Source: Gymnorhina tibicen
Lineage: Eukaryota > Chordata > Aves > Passeriformes > Artamidae
Assembly: GCA_013399875.1 (NCBI GenBank)
Contig: VXAZ01001749.1
Location: 1,371,956 to 1,435,955 of the forward strand
Reading direction: 5' to 3'
Length of the DNA: 64,000 bases
Below the pieces are notes generated by a model. That model made no database searches. It had not been told where the DNA came from and saw only the letters and a program-made list of their open reading frames with translations. The position numbers were made by a program, and so were the translations under genes. How positions within the stretch are numbered: the stretch's first letter is position 1; each line of letters begins with the position of its first letter. This document shows positions 36,335-46,408 of the stretch, piece by piece.

Positions 36335-36916
36335 GTGCAGAGGAAGAAGTATAAGGCCAAATCAGTACACCCAGTTAATGATGATAAGGTACCAGGGCCC
36401 TCACAACCTGCAGGAGAGCCGGAGCCTGAAATCATCACTGAGTCCCTGTCATATGATAGTCTCCGTAATCTGCGAAAAGACATTGTACAACAGGGGCACA
36501 AGGATTATGCAACCTGGTTACTTTGGATTTGGGACCTTATGGGTACAGGCATGCAACTAGGTAGTGGCGAAGCCAGGAATTTGGGGTCTTTGACCCAGGA
36601 CATGGGTATTGATCAGGTGTTTGTGAGGGAGCCAGGGCCCCTTTCTCTCTGGGAGCAGCTTTTAATGAGTGTAAGAGAGAGGTTTGTTCACAGAGGGAGA
36701 ATGAAGGACTACCATCATAGAACACCCTGGAAGATCATTGAGGAAGTGATCCAACACACGAGAGAAGTGGCAGTACTTTTTGAGTTAGAGATACTTTTTG
36801 GAAGGGACGGACAGCACGGTAATGACAAGGTCAGGTGCACAGGGCAAATGTTGTGGAACCTGGCAAATCTAGGGCCATCCACCTTCATCACAACCATTAA
36901 TGCCGAGGACAACTGA
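36335..36916 (+). pseudogene. gag: gag capsid-like remnant (193-codon open frame)
   Basis: The longest intact gag segment. Residues 1-38 are a charged/proline linker (KVPGPSQPAGEPEPE). From about 39 a helical region follows with SLSYDSLRNLRKDIVQQ and a W-rich YATWLLWIWDL block, then GSLTQDMGIDQVF, and the frame ends with LWNLANLGPS at a natural-looking stop. The position between leader and protease and the helix-rich content suit a Gag capsid domain of an ERVL-type element. I rely on order rather than a specific capsid motif. The flanking sequence (36172-36354 and 36917 onward) is in other frames, showing loss of function. Confidence 0.6.
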
Positions 36917-37434
36917 GAGACAGTGGGCTCTGTAGCCAGAAAGCTCAGGAATTATGAGTATGATCAGTGGCCCGATGCAGGCTCATGTCTCTGCTGTGGT
37001 TAAGAATCTCAAAAAGGAAATTAGGGAGGAGGTGATGAAGGAGGTGAGGAAGAACAGTTCCCATGCGGCACCAGTGCGAGTCACAGGCCCCAGCGTCAGA
37101 GCCCGATGTCCGCCAGCTAGAGGGAGAGGGTACACCACACGATCTGAGCTGTGGTTCTTCCTGTGTGACCATGGGGGAGCCATGAGAAGGTGGGATAGAA
37201 ACCCACTTCTGTCCTGGCAGCATGGGTGCGTGAACTCAAAAGGGAAAACACTAACTGAGGGGGTTCCGCTAAAGTGAAAGTAGCCTCAGCCTCCCATGAC
37301 CGAGCTGCCAGGTATTACAGAAGAGAGGATGATATGTCGGATCCCCTTGAAGGAACCTCTAGTATGTATGCCCAGGAATGATAGCCAGGGCTAGAGGGAC
37401 CCTGGAGGGACCCTGCCTCTAGCCAGATAGAGGC
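36917..37434 (+). pseudogene. Decayed gag 3' / gag-pro junction
   Basis: Multiple stops in all forward frames. One frame (36954-37277) retains an ELWFFLCDHGGAMRRWD block and a later frame a DRAARYYRREDD-like block, so the region was once coding. No zinc-knuckle (CX2CX4HX4C) motif is visible. It is the expected position of nucleocapsid and the start of protease. Confidence 0.5.
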
Positions 37435-37900
37435 ATGGGAGAATCATGTCTTTCAGACTGTGTGGATCTGATGGCCTGGCACATCAGAGCCACAGAAATA
37501 CGAAGCTTCGATCTATACTGGTGCACAGTGTACCCTAATGCCATTTGGACATGTGGAGGCAGAACCTGTTTCTATTGCTGGGGTGGCAGGGGGATAGCAG
37601 CAGTTGACCTTGTTGGAAGCCAAGGTGAGCCTGACTGGAAAGGAGTGTCAGAAACATCCTATTGGGACTGGCCCAGGGGCCCTGTGTATTCTGGGCATAG
37701 ACTCCCTCTGGAGCACCTATTTCAAAGATCCAAAAGGACTCAGGTGGGCTTTTTGGATAGCTGCTGTGGAGGCAGAGGGCATTAGGCAATTGAACACCTT
37801 GCCTGGACCGTCAGAGAATCCTTTTGCAGTTGGGCTCCTGAAGGTGGAGGAACAACAAGTACCAATTGCCACTTTGACAGTGCAGCACCGGTAGTATCAG
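37435..37900 (+). pseudogene. pro: Protease-like remnant
   Basis: The second half (37604-37894) is open in the same frame as the RT and carries GPGALCILGIDSLW, like the C-terminal ILGxDFL motif of retroviral aspartic proteases. It ends at a TAG (37892-37894) just before the RT. The first half (37435-37785) is open in a different frame, so a frameshift splits the domain. I do not see an intact DTG/DSG active-site triplet in either frame. Pro and RT were probably one Pro-Pol frame (same phase, one TAG between). Confidence 0.5.
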
Positions 37901-38764
37901 ATGAGTCAGGATGCCGCTATTCACATCCACAAGATGATCCATGAGCTGAAGAGCCAAGGGGTGGTCAGCAAGGCCCACTCACCCTTCAGCAGCCCCCTTT
38001 GGCCTGTGCACAAGTCTGACGGAGAATGGAGATTGACAGTGGACTATCGTGCCTTGAATGAAGTGACTCCACCATTGAGTGCTGCTGTGCCGGACATGCT
38101 GGAGCTCCAGTACGAGCTGGAGTCCAAGGCAGCAGAGTGGTACGCCACTATTGACATTGCTAATGCCTTTTTCTCCATTCCCCTGGAGGCAGAGTGCAGG
38201 CCTCAGTTTGCCTTCACCTGGAGGGGCGTGCAGTACACCTGGAATCGACTGCCCCAGGGGTGGAAGCACAGTCCCACCATCTGCCATGGACTGATCCAGA
38301 CTGTACTGGAAAAGGGTGAGGCTCCAGAACATCTACGGTACATTGATGACATCATTGTGTGGGGAATGGAAATATTTGAGAAAGGAGAGAAGATCATCCA
38401 GATTCTCCTGGAAGCCGGCTTCGCCATCAAGAAGAGTAAAGTTAAGGGACCTGCCTGAGAGGTCCAGTTCCTAGGAGTGAAGTGGCAAGACGGACGGCAT
38501 CAGATTCCCACCGAGGTCATCAATAAGATCACCGCAATGTCTCCACCAACCAACAAGAAGGAAACNGTGAAGTGGCAAGACGGACGGCATCAGATTCCCA
38601 CCGAGGTCATCAATAAGATCACAGTGATGTCTCCACCAACCAGCAAGAAAGAAACGCAAGCTTTCCTAGGTGCCATAGGCTTTTGGAGAATGCACATTCC
38701 TGAGTACAGCCAGATTTTGAGCCCTCTCTACCTGGTAACCTGCAAGAAGAACAACTTCCACTGA
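37901..38764 (+). pseudogene. pol: Reverse-transcriptase domain remnant
   Basis: Clear retroviral RT motifs in one phase: SPLWPV and GEWRLTVDYRALN (fingers), ATIDIANAFFSIPL with the first catalytic Asp, LPQGWKHSPTI, and the active-site YIDD at 38339-38350, followed by FLGxxW. YIDD replaces the usual YMDD/YVDD. A TGA at 38456-38458 interrupts the frame before FLG. An 89-bp near-duplicate around a single N (38566) repeats part of the connection region in frame, and a further TGA lies at 38762-38764. The enzyme converts viral RNA to DNA in active relatives; this copy is dead by stops. Beyond 38764 the same phase continues decayed to about 38950. Confidence 0.88.
38477..38655 (+). repeat. 89-bp near-duplicate separated by a single N
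   Basis: 38477-38565 and 38567-38655 share GTGAAGTGGCAAGACGGACG and most of what follows, differing at several bases (ACCGCAATG versus ACAGTGATG, and AACAAGAAGG versus AGCAAGAAAG). N is at 38566. Confidence 0.9.
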
Positions 38765-39191
38765 GGCCCTGAACAGCAACAAACCTTCACCCAGATCAAG
38801 CAGGAGATCACTTATGTGGTAGCTCTTGGTCCAGTCAGGACAGGACCAGAGGTGAAGAATGTGCTCTACTCTGCAGCCTGGAGCAATGGCCCTTCCTGGA
38901 GCCTTTGGCAGAAGGTACCTGCTGAGACTCAGGGTCGACCACTGTTACAGAGGGTCTGAAGCCAACTACACCCCAACAGAGAAGGAAATACTGGCAGCCT
39001 ATGAAGGAGTCCAAGCCACCTCAGAAGTGATTGTCACAAAAGCACAACTCCTCCTGGCACACCGACTACTGATGCTGAGGTGGATGTTCAAAAGAAAGGT
39101 TCCCTCTACTCACCATGCCACTGATGCCAAATGGAGCAAATGGATTGCGCTCATCACATAGCGCACCCGTACTAGAAACCCGAATCGCCCT
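38765..39191 (+). pseudogene. pol: pol connection region, frameshifted
   Basis: The RT phase runs on past the TGA with QQQTFTQIKQEI and LGPVRTGPEVKN, then near 38945 the coding potential switches to another phase (RGSEANYTPTEKE, then STHHATDAKWSKWIALIT), ending with TAG at 39159-39161. TPTEKE is a motif common to this RT thumb/connection region in LTR elements. A single indel near 38945 explains the switch. Confidence 0.75.
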
Positions 39192-39860
39192 GTGATCTTG
39201 GAAGTAATTATAAATTGGCCTGAAGGTGAAAATTTTGGTCTGACTGACAAAGAGGAGAAGGAACAAGTGACCTGGGCTGAGGAAGATCCCCCGTACAACC
39301 AACTGCCACAAGAGGAAACATGCTATGCTCTTTTCATTGACGGTTCCTGTCACATTCTAGGGACAAACCAAAAATGGAAAGCAGCCACATGGAGCCCCAC
39401 ACAACAGGTCGCAGAAGCTACTGAAGGAGAAGGTGGATCGAGCCAACTTGCTGAACTCAAAGCTGACCAGTTGGCCCTGTACGCTGCTGAAAGAGAGAAG
39501 TGGCCAACGCTCTACACCGATTCGTGGATGGTAGCCAATGCTCTGTGGGGCTGGTTGGAAAGGTGGAAAAAGGCTAATTGGCAGCATAGAGGAAGATCAA
39601 TCTTGGCTGCTGAAGAATGGCAAGACATTGCCACTCAGGTAGAGAAGCTACTCGTGAAGGTCCATCATGTGGATGCCCATGTCCCCAAGAGTTGGACTAA
39701 TGAGGAGCACCGAAACAACGAACAGGTAGATCGGGCTGTGAAAATAGACATGTCACAGATAGATTTGGATTGGCAACACAAGGGAGAGTTGTTCCTAGCT
39801 CGATGGGCCCATGATGCCTCTGGCCATCAGGGAAGAGATGCAACCTATAAGTGGGCATGA
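39192..39860 (+). pseudogene. pol: RNase H domain and start of integrase, remnant
   Basis: A 222-codon open frame in the phase of the previous block. RNase H acidic residues are recognisable in order: FIDGSC (Asp at 39339-39341), LAELKADQLAL (Glu), LYTDSWMVANAL (Asp) and HVDAHVPKS (Asp). The C-terminal part, RWAHDASGHQG, starts the integrase zinc-binding HHCC motif with its two His, and the frame is cut by TGA at 39858-39860 before the two Cys. In active elements RNase H removes the RNA strand of the hybrid. Confidence 0.85.
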
Positions 39861-40663
39861 GACCGAGGGGTGGATCTAACCATGGACAGTATCTCCCAGG
39901 TTATCCATGACTGTGAGACATGCACTGCAATCAAGCAGGCCAAGCGAGTGAAACTGCTTTTGGGTGGTGGTCCAAATATAAGTATGGGGAGGCCTGGCAG
40001 ATTGACTACATCGCACTGCCTCAAACCTGCCAAGGCAAGCGCTACGTGCTTACAATGGTAGAAGCCACCACTGGATGGCTGGAGGCCTCACGCTACTGCC
40101 CGTAACGCCATCTTGGGCCTCAAAAAGCAGGTCCTCTGGAGGCATGATACGCCTGATAGAACTGAGTCTGACAATGAGACTTATTTCAAGAATGGCCTTA
40201 TAAAAACCTGGGCTAAAGAACATGGTATTGAGTAGGTGTACCATATTGCTTATCAGCTGCGGGTAAAGTTGAGCAGTGCAGTGGACTGCTAAAAATCACC
40301 TTGAAGGCACCAGGCGGGGGGACTTTCAAAAATTGGGAGCTGCATTTAGCAAAGGACACCTGATTAGTTAACACCAGAGGCTCCACCAACCAAGCTGGAC
40401 CTGCCCAATCTGAACCCCTGGGTACAACAGATGGAGACAAGGTTCTGGTGGTACATGTGAAAGGTATGCTAGGAAAGAATGTTTGGATTAATTCCACCTC
40501 GAGCAAAGACAAACCCATCCATGGGGTTGTCTTTGCTCAGGGACCAGGTTGCACCTGGTGGCTGATGCAGAGGGATGGAGAGACACGATGCATACTCATG
40601 GGGACCTTGTTTTGGGGTGAACTGCCTGTCACACTGTGCCTGTATCTAGATCTAGATGTATAA
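39861..40663 (+). pseudogene. pol: Integrase remnant
   Basis: Directly after the TGA, same phase, come the two Cys of the HHCC motif (HDCETCTAIKQ). A frameshift near 39960 moves to another phase with WQIDYIALPQ (first catalytic Asp) and MVEATTGWLE. Then ESDNETYF (second Asp, GAC at 40170-40172) lies back in the earlier phase, and KVEQCSG (Glu codon at 40271-40273) is shifted again. The Asp-Glu distance is 101 bp, near but short of D35E spacing (108 bp), consistent with a small deletion. The end of the C-terminal domain (about 40448-40663) is open with GPGCTWWLMQRDGETR. At least three indels and several stops make it inactive. Confidence 0.82.
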
Positions 40664-40757
40664 ATGTATATAATTAGGGTAATGCATGTATGTATATAGT
40701 TTAAAAGTTTAAGTTTGATGTAACATGTTGGTATGGGAAAAAATTCAGGGTGGATAA
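40664..40757 (+). other. Short 3' untranslated stretch with polypurine-tract-like run; no env
   Basis: Only 94 bp separate the integrase stop from the 3' LTR, so no envelope gene is present. GGGAAAAAA at 40735-40743 is purine-rich and 14 bp from the LTR; a functional polypurine tract would normally abut it, so this is only a candidate. Confidence 0.55.
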
Positions 40758-40984
40758 TGTTGGAGGTTAAGATTTTTCCTTTTTTTTTTCCTTCTTTCTC
40801 TCAGGGAATTTTGTCCCATTTGTTGCCTAAGAGATGATAACAATCGGTACTTAAGAGATGCAAAAGAAGTGGCCAAGCTTGGGGGAAGGGGTGCAGCTGG
40901 CTGCAGCGTGTTAGCCAGGGGCTTTTCTCTTGGGAAGGGCTGAGGTATCTTCTTTGGCAGACACCTGTCCTTTAAACTAGAACA
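40758..40984 (+). mobile_element. 3' LTR of the provirus, internally deleted (227 bp)
   Basis: Positions 40758-40950 match the first 190 bp of the 5' LTR with few changes (TGTTGGAGG, T-run, CTCAGGGAATTTTGTCCC and so on). The match breaks after GGTATCT, and the remaining 34 bp (TCTTTGGCAGACACCTGTCC...CTAGAACA) end in CA next to TACGG. The expected U3 remainder, TATA box, R and most of U5 (over 900 bp) are missing, so this LTR lacks a promoter and poly(A) site. The end sequence lies in the gap of the 5' copy and cannot be compared. Confidence 0.85.
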
Positions 40985-40989
40985 TACGG
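40985..40989. repeat. Target-site duplication, right copy (TACGG)
   Basis: Follows the CA of the 3' LTR; differs from TATGG at 33455-33459 by one transition. Confidence 0.65.
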
Positions 40990-42223
40990 TTAGCTTTTAG
41001 CTTAAACTAGAATGGAAAAGAAGTTAGAAAATCAGTACAGCATAAGAAGAACTTGGCATTGTCTTTTAATGGTAATGGTAAAATAATCTGTGGAAGTGAT
41101 GTTTCGAGTACAGGCAATGTGAATTTCAACATAGTTGAAATACGGGACTTTGTGATGGCATTTTTTGAGGAACCACCTCATCTTGCAGGTTTTTTCTGTG
41201 TCAGGAGAGGAAATCTCAGATATAGAAAACTAATATTTTAATCTGATTACTTTCAGAAAGCAGATGATTCAAATGATGACAAAGCCTAAGCAATGGGAAC
41301 AGAAGGTGTCGGGGGGGAATATTAAGGAAAGTGTGGAGCAGAAAATGCTTCAATCTTATGGCATCAAAAAAAAGCTCCTTGTTTCTCAGAAGCACAGGCA
41401 AATTTAGTTCTTAGTCTTCTGAAGTAAATTACCAGGACTGAGGAGCAAGAGGAGACTTGTGGACAGTAAGGCAGCACCTTCTGCTTTCATGGGAGGAGCA
41501 GGAGGATGGTGCTGCTGCCTTGCCCCACATCCTGCCTGCCCTGTCCTCTGCTGTGGCACCAGAAGGAGCTGTCAGTGTGGCTCTGGGGTGAGCAAAATAG
41601 AGATGTCCCACAGCCAAGCCCTGGCAATTTTGACGCCAGTGATGGCCTGGCACTCAAGATATTTGGGTTTTTTTTGCCTAAGCCCAATCTGGATGGTGCT
41701 GTGAGCATCACTGGATACCAGAATAAAACAGAGAGAACATGGAAGTTAGATCTGTGGGTCAGAATAGTAGCCAAAGATCAAAGAAATGAAAGCAAATTCA
41801 GATCTTTGAGAGGGGAAGCAATAATTTTTAAACAGGAACTTAGCAATTCAGACGCATTTGGAAAGCAGTGGAAGAGATGCACATCCAAAAACAGACACCA
41901 GCACACAAATCCACTGTGAGATAACTGCATCAGATCAAGGTGTAAGAACATAGACAAATACAGAATAATGTATTCAGCAGAGGTGTTTGGGGGAGAATTA
42001 TAGAAATCATCAAGAGATGCTGAGACTAGTCTAAGGATTAAAACAATGACGCAAACTCTATGAAAGCATTCACAGAGCTGCAGTTCCAGCACTGACTTCC
42101 AGTAGGCACACTTTGATCAATCATGTAAGAATCACATAAGAATTAAATGTGATAATTGAAAAGGGGAAGGTTCAAGGTTGCCAATATGTCAAAGCAGCAG
42201 AGGAGAGGAGGAAAATGTGAGTT
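40990..42223. other. Gene-free DNA
   Basis: No gene or repeat recognised. Frames at 41459-41919 overlap on both strands, reflecting a GC-rich patch rather than coding. Confidence 0.45.
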
Positions 42224-42229
42224 GCCTAC
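42224..42229. repeat. Target-site duplication, left copy (GCCTAC)
   Basis: Perfect 6-bp partner of 42647-42652. Confidence 0.85.
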
Positions 42230-42333
42230 TGTTGCTGTGCGTGGTTCCCTTGCAATGGTATGGCACGCCACAAAAACAACGCGGTGGCGGTAAAGGAGGC
42301 GAGAAGGCTCTTGCATGGAGACTGCAGAAGGTC

Positions 42334-42339
42334 TTTATT
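42334..42339 (-). terminator. LTR polyadenylation signal AATAAA
   Basis: TTTATT on the plus strand, in GGAATAAAGACC on the minus strand, located where an R/U5 border is expected. Confidence 0.8.
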
Positions 42340-42374
42340 CCATGCTAACTCCCCAAGGCCTAGGACCAGCACAC

Positions 42375-42405
42375 GTGCCAGCCCCCATAGGCAGGGGGCT
42401 GGCAC
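42375..42405 (-). promoter_or_regulatory. Hairpin in LTR R region
   Basis: GTGCCAGCCCCC (42375-42386) and GGGGGCTGGCAC (42394-42405) form a perfect 12-bp GC-rich stem with a 7-base loop. In the sense orientation it lies about 35 bp upstream of AATAAA. Confidence 0.85.
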
Positions 42406-42646
42406 ATGGCATGGTGCCCAGAGAGAGAGAAGCTGGTGGCTGGCTGAACCCCAAGGCAGAGAGGCCCGGCTCACGTGATTCAGAGTCCCTTATCGGGGGC
42501 AGAGAGGGCGTGGAGAGAGCACATGGCAGGGCATAGGGGCGGTACAAGGGCGGTGTTACCTGAGGGAGTGGTTTGGACTAGAGCTGGGTGAAGGGGGAAG
42601 CTACATGGAAAGGGCAGGCAGGGATATGGAATAGGGGTACACTACA

Positions 42647-42652
42647 GCCTAC
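42647..42652. repeat. Target-site duplication, right copy (GCCTAC)
   Basis: Perfect 6-bp partner of 42224-42229. Confidence 0.85.
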
Positions 42653-45600
42653 AGCTCTTATAAGCATTCTCACTGATATCAAGGGGAGTAGCTTGCATGT
42701 ATCTGAAGGCAGACTGTGCCCAGGAGTCACCGTCTGAGACTGTCAGCTAAGCACCTTTCAAAAGCATTAAATACACATGCTAAAATGTATCCCTAGCTGT
42801 ATGAAGCCACTAAGCAAGAGCCAAGTGGCAGACCCTGGCAATGTTTTGCAAGATCAAAATCTAGACTGCTATGTCTACATTTTTTCCCATTTGGAGATTA
42901 ATCCAATAGTGAAAATCACTTCCAAAACACTTAAATTGGGAGAACTGAATTTTTAGATCTGCATTAATAACAAATATCTCCATGAGCAACCCAAACTAAC
43001 ATTGCCTGGTTTTCTGTGGAGTATGCTCACATTGCCTCTGTGTAGTTCCCACTATCTAATAAGGCATGAGATGTAATAGAAGTTTTTCCCCCTAAGCAGA
43101 AGCATTAGGATCACCTCTTTCCACTCACTGCCTACAACTACAAAGTGTTAAAGACCTCCATCCCTGTACTCTACAACTTCATGATTCCAGGAATGCAGTC
43201 TGAAACATTTCTTGACCATGTTTTAGACATCACAGTCCTGTGTGCTGGTCAATGGCTTTCCAGTGGACATTTTGCAGTGGTCCCACATTAAGTCACCACA
43301 TGTCCAGAGCTGCTGCTACTTTAAGAGTTTAAGCACTAAATGTTTAAAAATTAAATTTTCAGTGTGATGACCTAGGAATCGTTCCAGGTACGAAGAAAAA
43401 TATACTAATTCACAGAAATCTTCAATTTCACTACAGAATTTACAGGGTTGTTTCTTCTTTTTGTTTTTTGATATGTTCAGGTCTTTCTCTGTTTTAGTTT
43501 TCTAAGTGTTTTCATTGATTTCTTTTTCATTTTCAGCACAAACTGAACACAGTTAATCAGTAGATACAAAATGCATCTTGCAACATTGCCAGTAGCCTAA
43601 CATAAGTGGATTCAATTGCTGAATTGTCATAAGATTAGACCTGAGCCACAGTATAAGCTTCATTGATCCAAGCACAGCAAGATATCCATTCAATAATATG
43701 TGTTTCAGCAAGGTTTTCCACTCGTAAAAACTTCCTGCAAATTAGTGTTCATCCAATATGTGCTATAAACATGGTGGATCAAATCTTGTATCAGTTTAAA
43801 GAACATCCCACTCCTTAGGAAGGAAGCAGGATACCTGGGTGTCTTGTGTAAGCAGAGACACACAGGGAGTGAAGTTCACTATCAGAGGAGGCTTATCTGT
43901 GGAGTGCGTGGATAATGGACACTGGGCTTCCTGACAATCTCTGGGAAGTCAGGGGATGAAAGAAGGGATGATGTGCTGGTGTTCATAAAGCCGTAGGTTC
44001 AGTAAAGCTGTTGTTGTTACCAGCGGAGCGGTTCTTACATGGAAGCACTTGCAGGGGAGAGGTCACAAAGAGCTGTCTGGCTCTGGTCACTGTGCAGTCC
44101 CACCCCTGTGGTACCTGAGAATCCCTTAGTGCTGTGTGTCCCCTCACACTGCCCTGCAGTGGGACACTGATGCTGCCATGCTGTGCAGCATCAGTGGTGC
44201 TCTGGGAAAGGACTGTTCCTGCCCTCACAGCCTTCCCTGTGGCTCTGGCTGTCTGTCCTCACAGCCCTGGTTCCCACCTGTTGACAAGAACATGAGATTT
44301 CAGTTGAAAACAGGATCTAGCACCACAAGAGATAAATAATGTGGGATTCCAAATTGCTCTGGGGTGACAAAAACAGGGCTATGGGACACCAAGCAGTGCT
44401 GCCAATATCACTGACGCTTACCTGTGAGTATTAAGGGCCCACATAGCCTTCAGCATGGGCACTGGATGATTCTCTTTCGGCTAGAGCAGAGATAGGTGCC
44501 AGTAAGTGATTAATTCAGAACAGACCCCTTGTGACATTAGAAGTTGTTGGGTTCCTCAACACAGGGATCTCTCTGTCCGCAAGACAGGAAAAAACCCCAA
44601 ATGGCAGAGGTGATCTAAATGCATCCAAGGGCTTGTATTGCTGCTTACAATGTCCATCACCTGGCACAAGTCATGAAATAGCACGGCTGTGATTAGACCA
44701 CAAATGAAGTGGTGATGCTGATGCCAAAGGAAGAACCTGAATGTCAGATAGAGGTTCAAAATCAAATCTCTATCAGGAAGATAGTGATTTAATAGCACCT
44801 AAGGCTGCTTTTTCATTAGAAGGTTTTCTTTCTTTGGATTTTTCTCAAAGCACAACTTTTATTTGATTCCAAATGCCTAAATGTAGAAAATTTTTCCAGT
44901 CCTTCATCTTAAACACTTAAATGCACAGCATGCAGACTTTGGTATCAGAAAGGACTGACAGCATAATGACTTTACAAGTATGTGAGGCTTAAAATTACAA
45001 CCAGTATAGTCTTATTCACTGGATGTTGCTCTTGAGAATAAACTTGGGTACTGGTAAACACACTCCTGAATACAGTCTCAGCTGTACAAATACCTTGTCA
45101 TCTTTCCATGCAGATTAAGAAAGCCCTTTATTATATAAAGTCCACATTTTTTTTCAAATTGGGAACTTATAGCATATATATATACGTAATTCTTAGTGTT
45201 GCTTGAGGAATGAGTCATCCTTATTTCCACAGAGAATTTCTCCAAACTACTTTAGTTGCATGTAGGGAGCTGTATTATTTTGCTTAATTACATAAAGATT
45301 TCAGATCACTAAGATTTTATGTTATTAACACAAACATCAAATGATTTAAGCGAGCTCCTAGAATACCTAAGTGAAAAAATCAAAAAAAGTGCCTTAGAGG
45401 AACTGCTTCTTAAGTTTTGAAAGAGTGGGCAAATGAAAAAAAAAAAAGTCAAGTATGTTTCTCACGGGAAAACTGATAAAGAGAAAGGCACGGATATCTT
45501 CCTTTCAAGGTGAAGCCTCCTATGGCCAATCTTTCACCTTTTTTTATTTAGCCGGAAACCCCACCCTGCAAAAACATAAACAGATCTTTTAATTTATGAT

Positions 45601-46408
45601 CTTGAGAAGTCTACCCACATGAGCTTTTGCAGGATCAAGACCTGAGAGAATGATTTCTGTTCATAAAGCACTTTTAAAGTTTTATGTGCCAAATTTTGAG
45701 AACAATCTATTTTCACCCACCCACTCTGACCTTATTTGCTCAGCAGGCACTATTTCTAGAACTGCCAGAAACCTCAACATGGCCGTACATTTTGCTGTCA
45801 ACTCTTGAGGAGATAAGGCCAGTGTTTTCAAATGCTTTATGCACTTAGGCAGCTGCTTGAATGGTTTCTCATAGATGAGCTGGGTACAAGGTTTTTCACT
45901 GACTGCAGATTCAGGGAAGCCCTACTTAGGTCTATTAATTCCATTATTACAGTCCTGGGACAGATTTCCTTTGAATGCAAAGTATGGCTTGCCAAGAGTC
46001 GAAGTGGGAAAAATGGCCTTAGATAAACTTTAGTAGAGCAGAAACATATGTGGAGTTCATCAGAGGGTATCTGGTTCCCCCTCCCTGTCCTCTCTCCATG
46101 AGAACCAGGTGGCTTTTGTCACTGTGAAAATCAATCATACTGTTCCCTCTCCCACCTAGTCACTGTGTGTGAAATAAACCCTATTTCTAGGGTTTGAGTA
46201 AGATAATAGGGGAAAATGTAGTTTGCTTAAGCCTATGGGTAATACACAAGGTAATAATCTAGAGCAAGATCTAGATTTAAGGAAAAGGTCCTAAATATGC
46301 GTTTGTCTGAAACTCCCTACTTTTTCTAGGAGTTCGAAGTGTGTGAGGCAAGACACTGGCCTCACACCTCCTTAAACTCTACTATAAGATTTGAAAGGTA
46401 TCAGTTCA
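42653..46408. other. Gene-free DNA with one strong hairpin
   Basis: No gene or nameable repeat. The hairpin at 44165-44196 is listed separately. Short A-runs (45438-45448) and an AT patch (45172-45184) are present. Confidence 0.45.
44165..44196. repeat. Perfect 12-bp stem-loop
   Basis: CACTGATGCTGC (44165-44176) pairs with GCAGCATCAGTG (44185-44196) around an 8-base loop. Pairing does not extend far beyond the stem, so it is short for a microRNA precursor. Confidence 0.85.

Larger units (their letters stand above)
33460..40984 (+). mobile_element. Degraded ERVL-like endogenous provirus (LTR-gag-pro-pol-LTR, no env)
   Basis: An integrated retroviral copy of about 7.5 kb. The outer ends are TGTTGGAGG... 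and ...CTAGAACA, both LTRs share about 190 bp of 5' sequence, and the flanks are a 5-bp near-duplication (TATGG/TACGG). In order it holds a 5' LTR, leader, gag-like frames, protease, RT, RNase H and integrase. The integrase frame ends about 95 bp before the 3' LTR, so there is no env. Env-less structure with a 5-bp duplication fits class III (ERVL) elements, as known in birds. Many stops and frameshifts make it non-functional. A 399-base run of N hides the end of the 5' LTR and the primer-binding site, so primer tRNA type cannot be checked. Confidence 0.9.
42230..42646 (-). mobile_element. Solo LTR on minus strand (ERVK-like class II), complete, 417 bp
   Basis: Read on the minus strand it starts TGTAGTGTACCCC and ends CGCACAGCAACA, with a perfect 6-bp target duplication, GCCTAC, at 42224-42229 and 42647-42652. 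A 6-bp duplication is typical of class II (ERVK/alpha/beta) elements. A canonical AATAAA (plus strand TTTATT, 42334-42339) lies about 104 bp before the 3' end, and a TATA-like GATAAGG near 42490 gives U3 of about 150-180 bp. A 12-bp perfect hairpin sits upstream of the poly(A) signal. No internal genes remain. Confidence 0.88.

Noticed and set aside
40664..40757. Search for an envelope gene
   Set aside because: Only 94 bp lie between the integrase end and the 3' LTR; env is absent.
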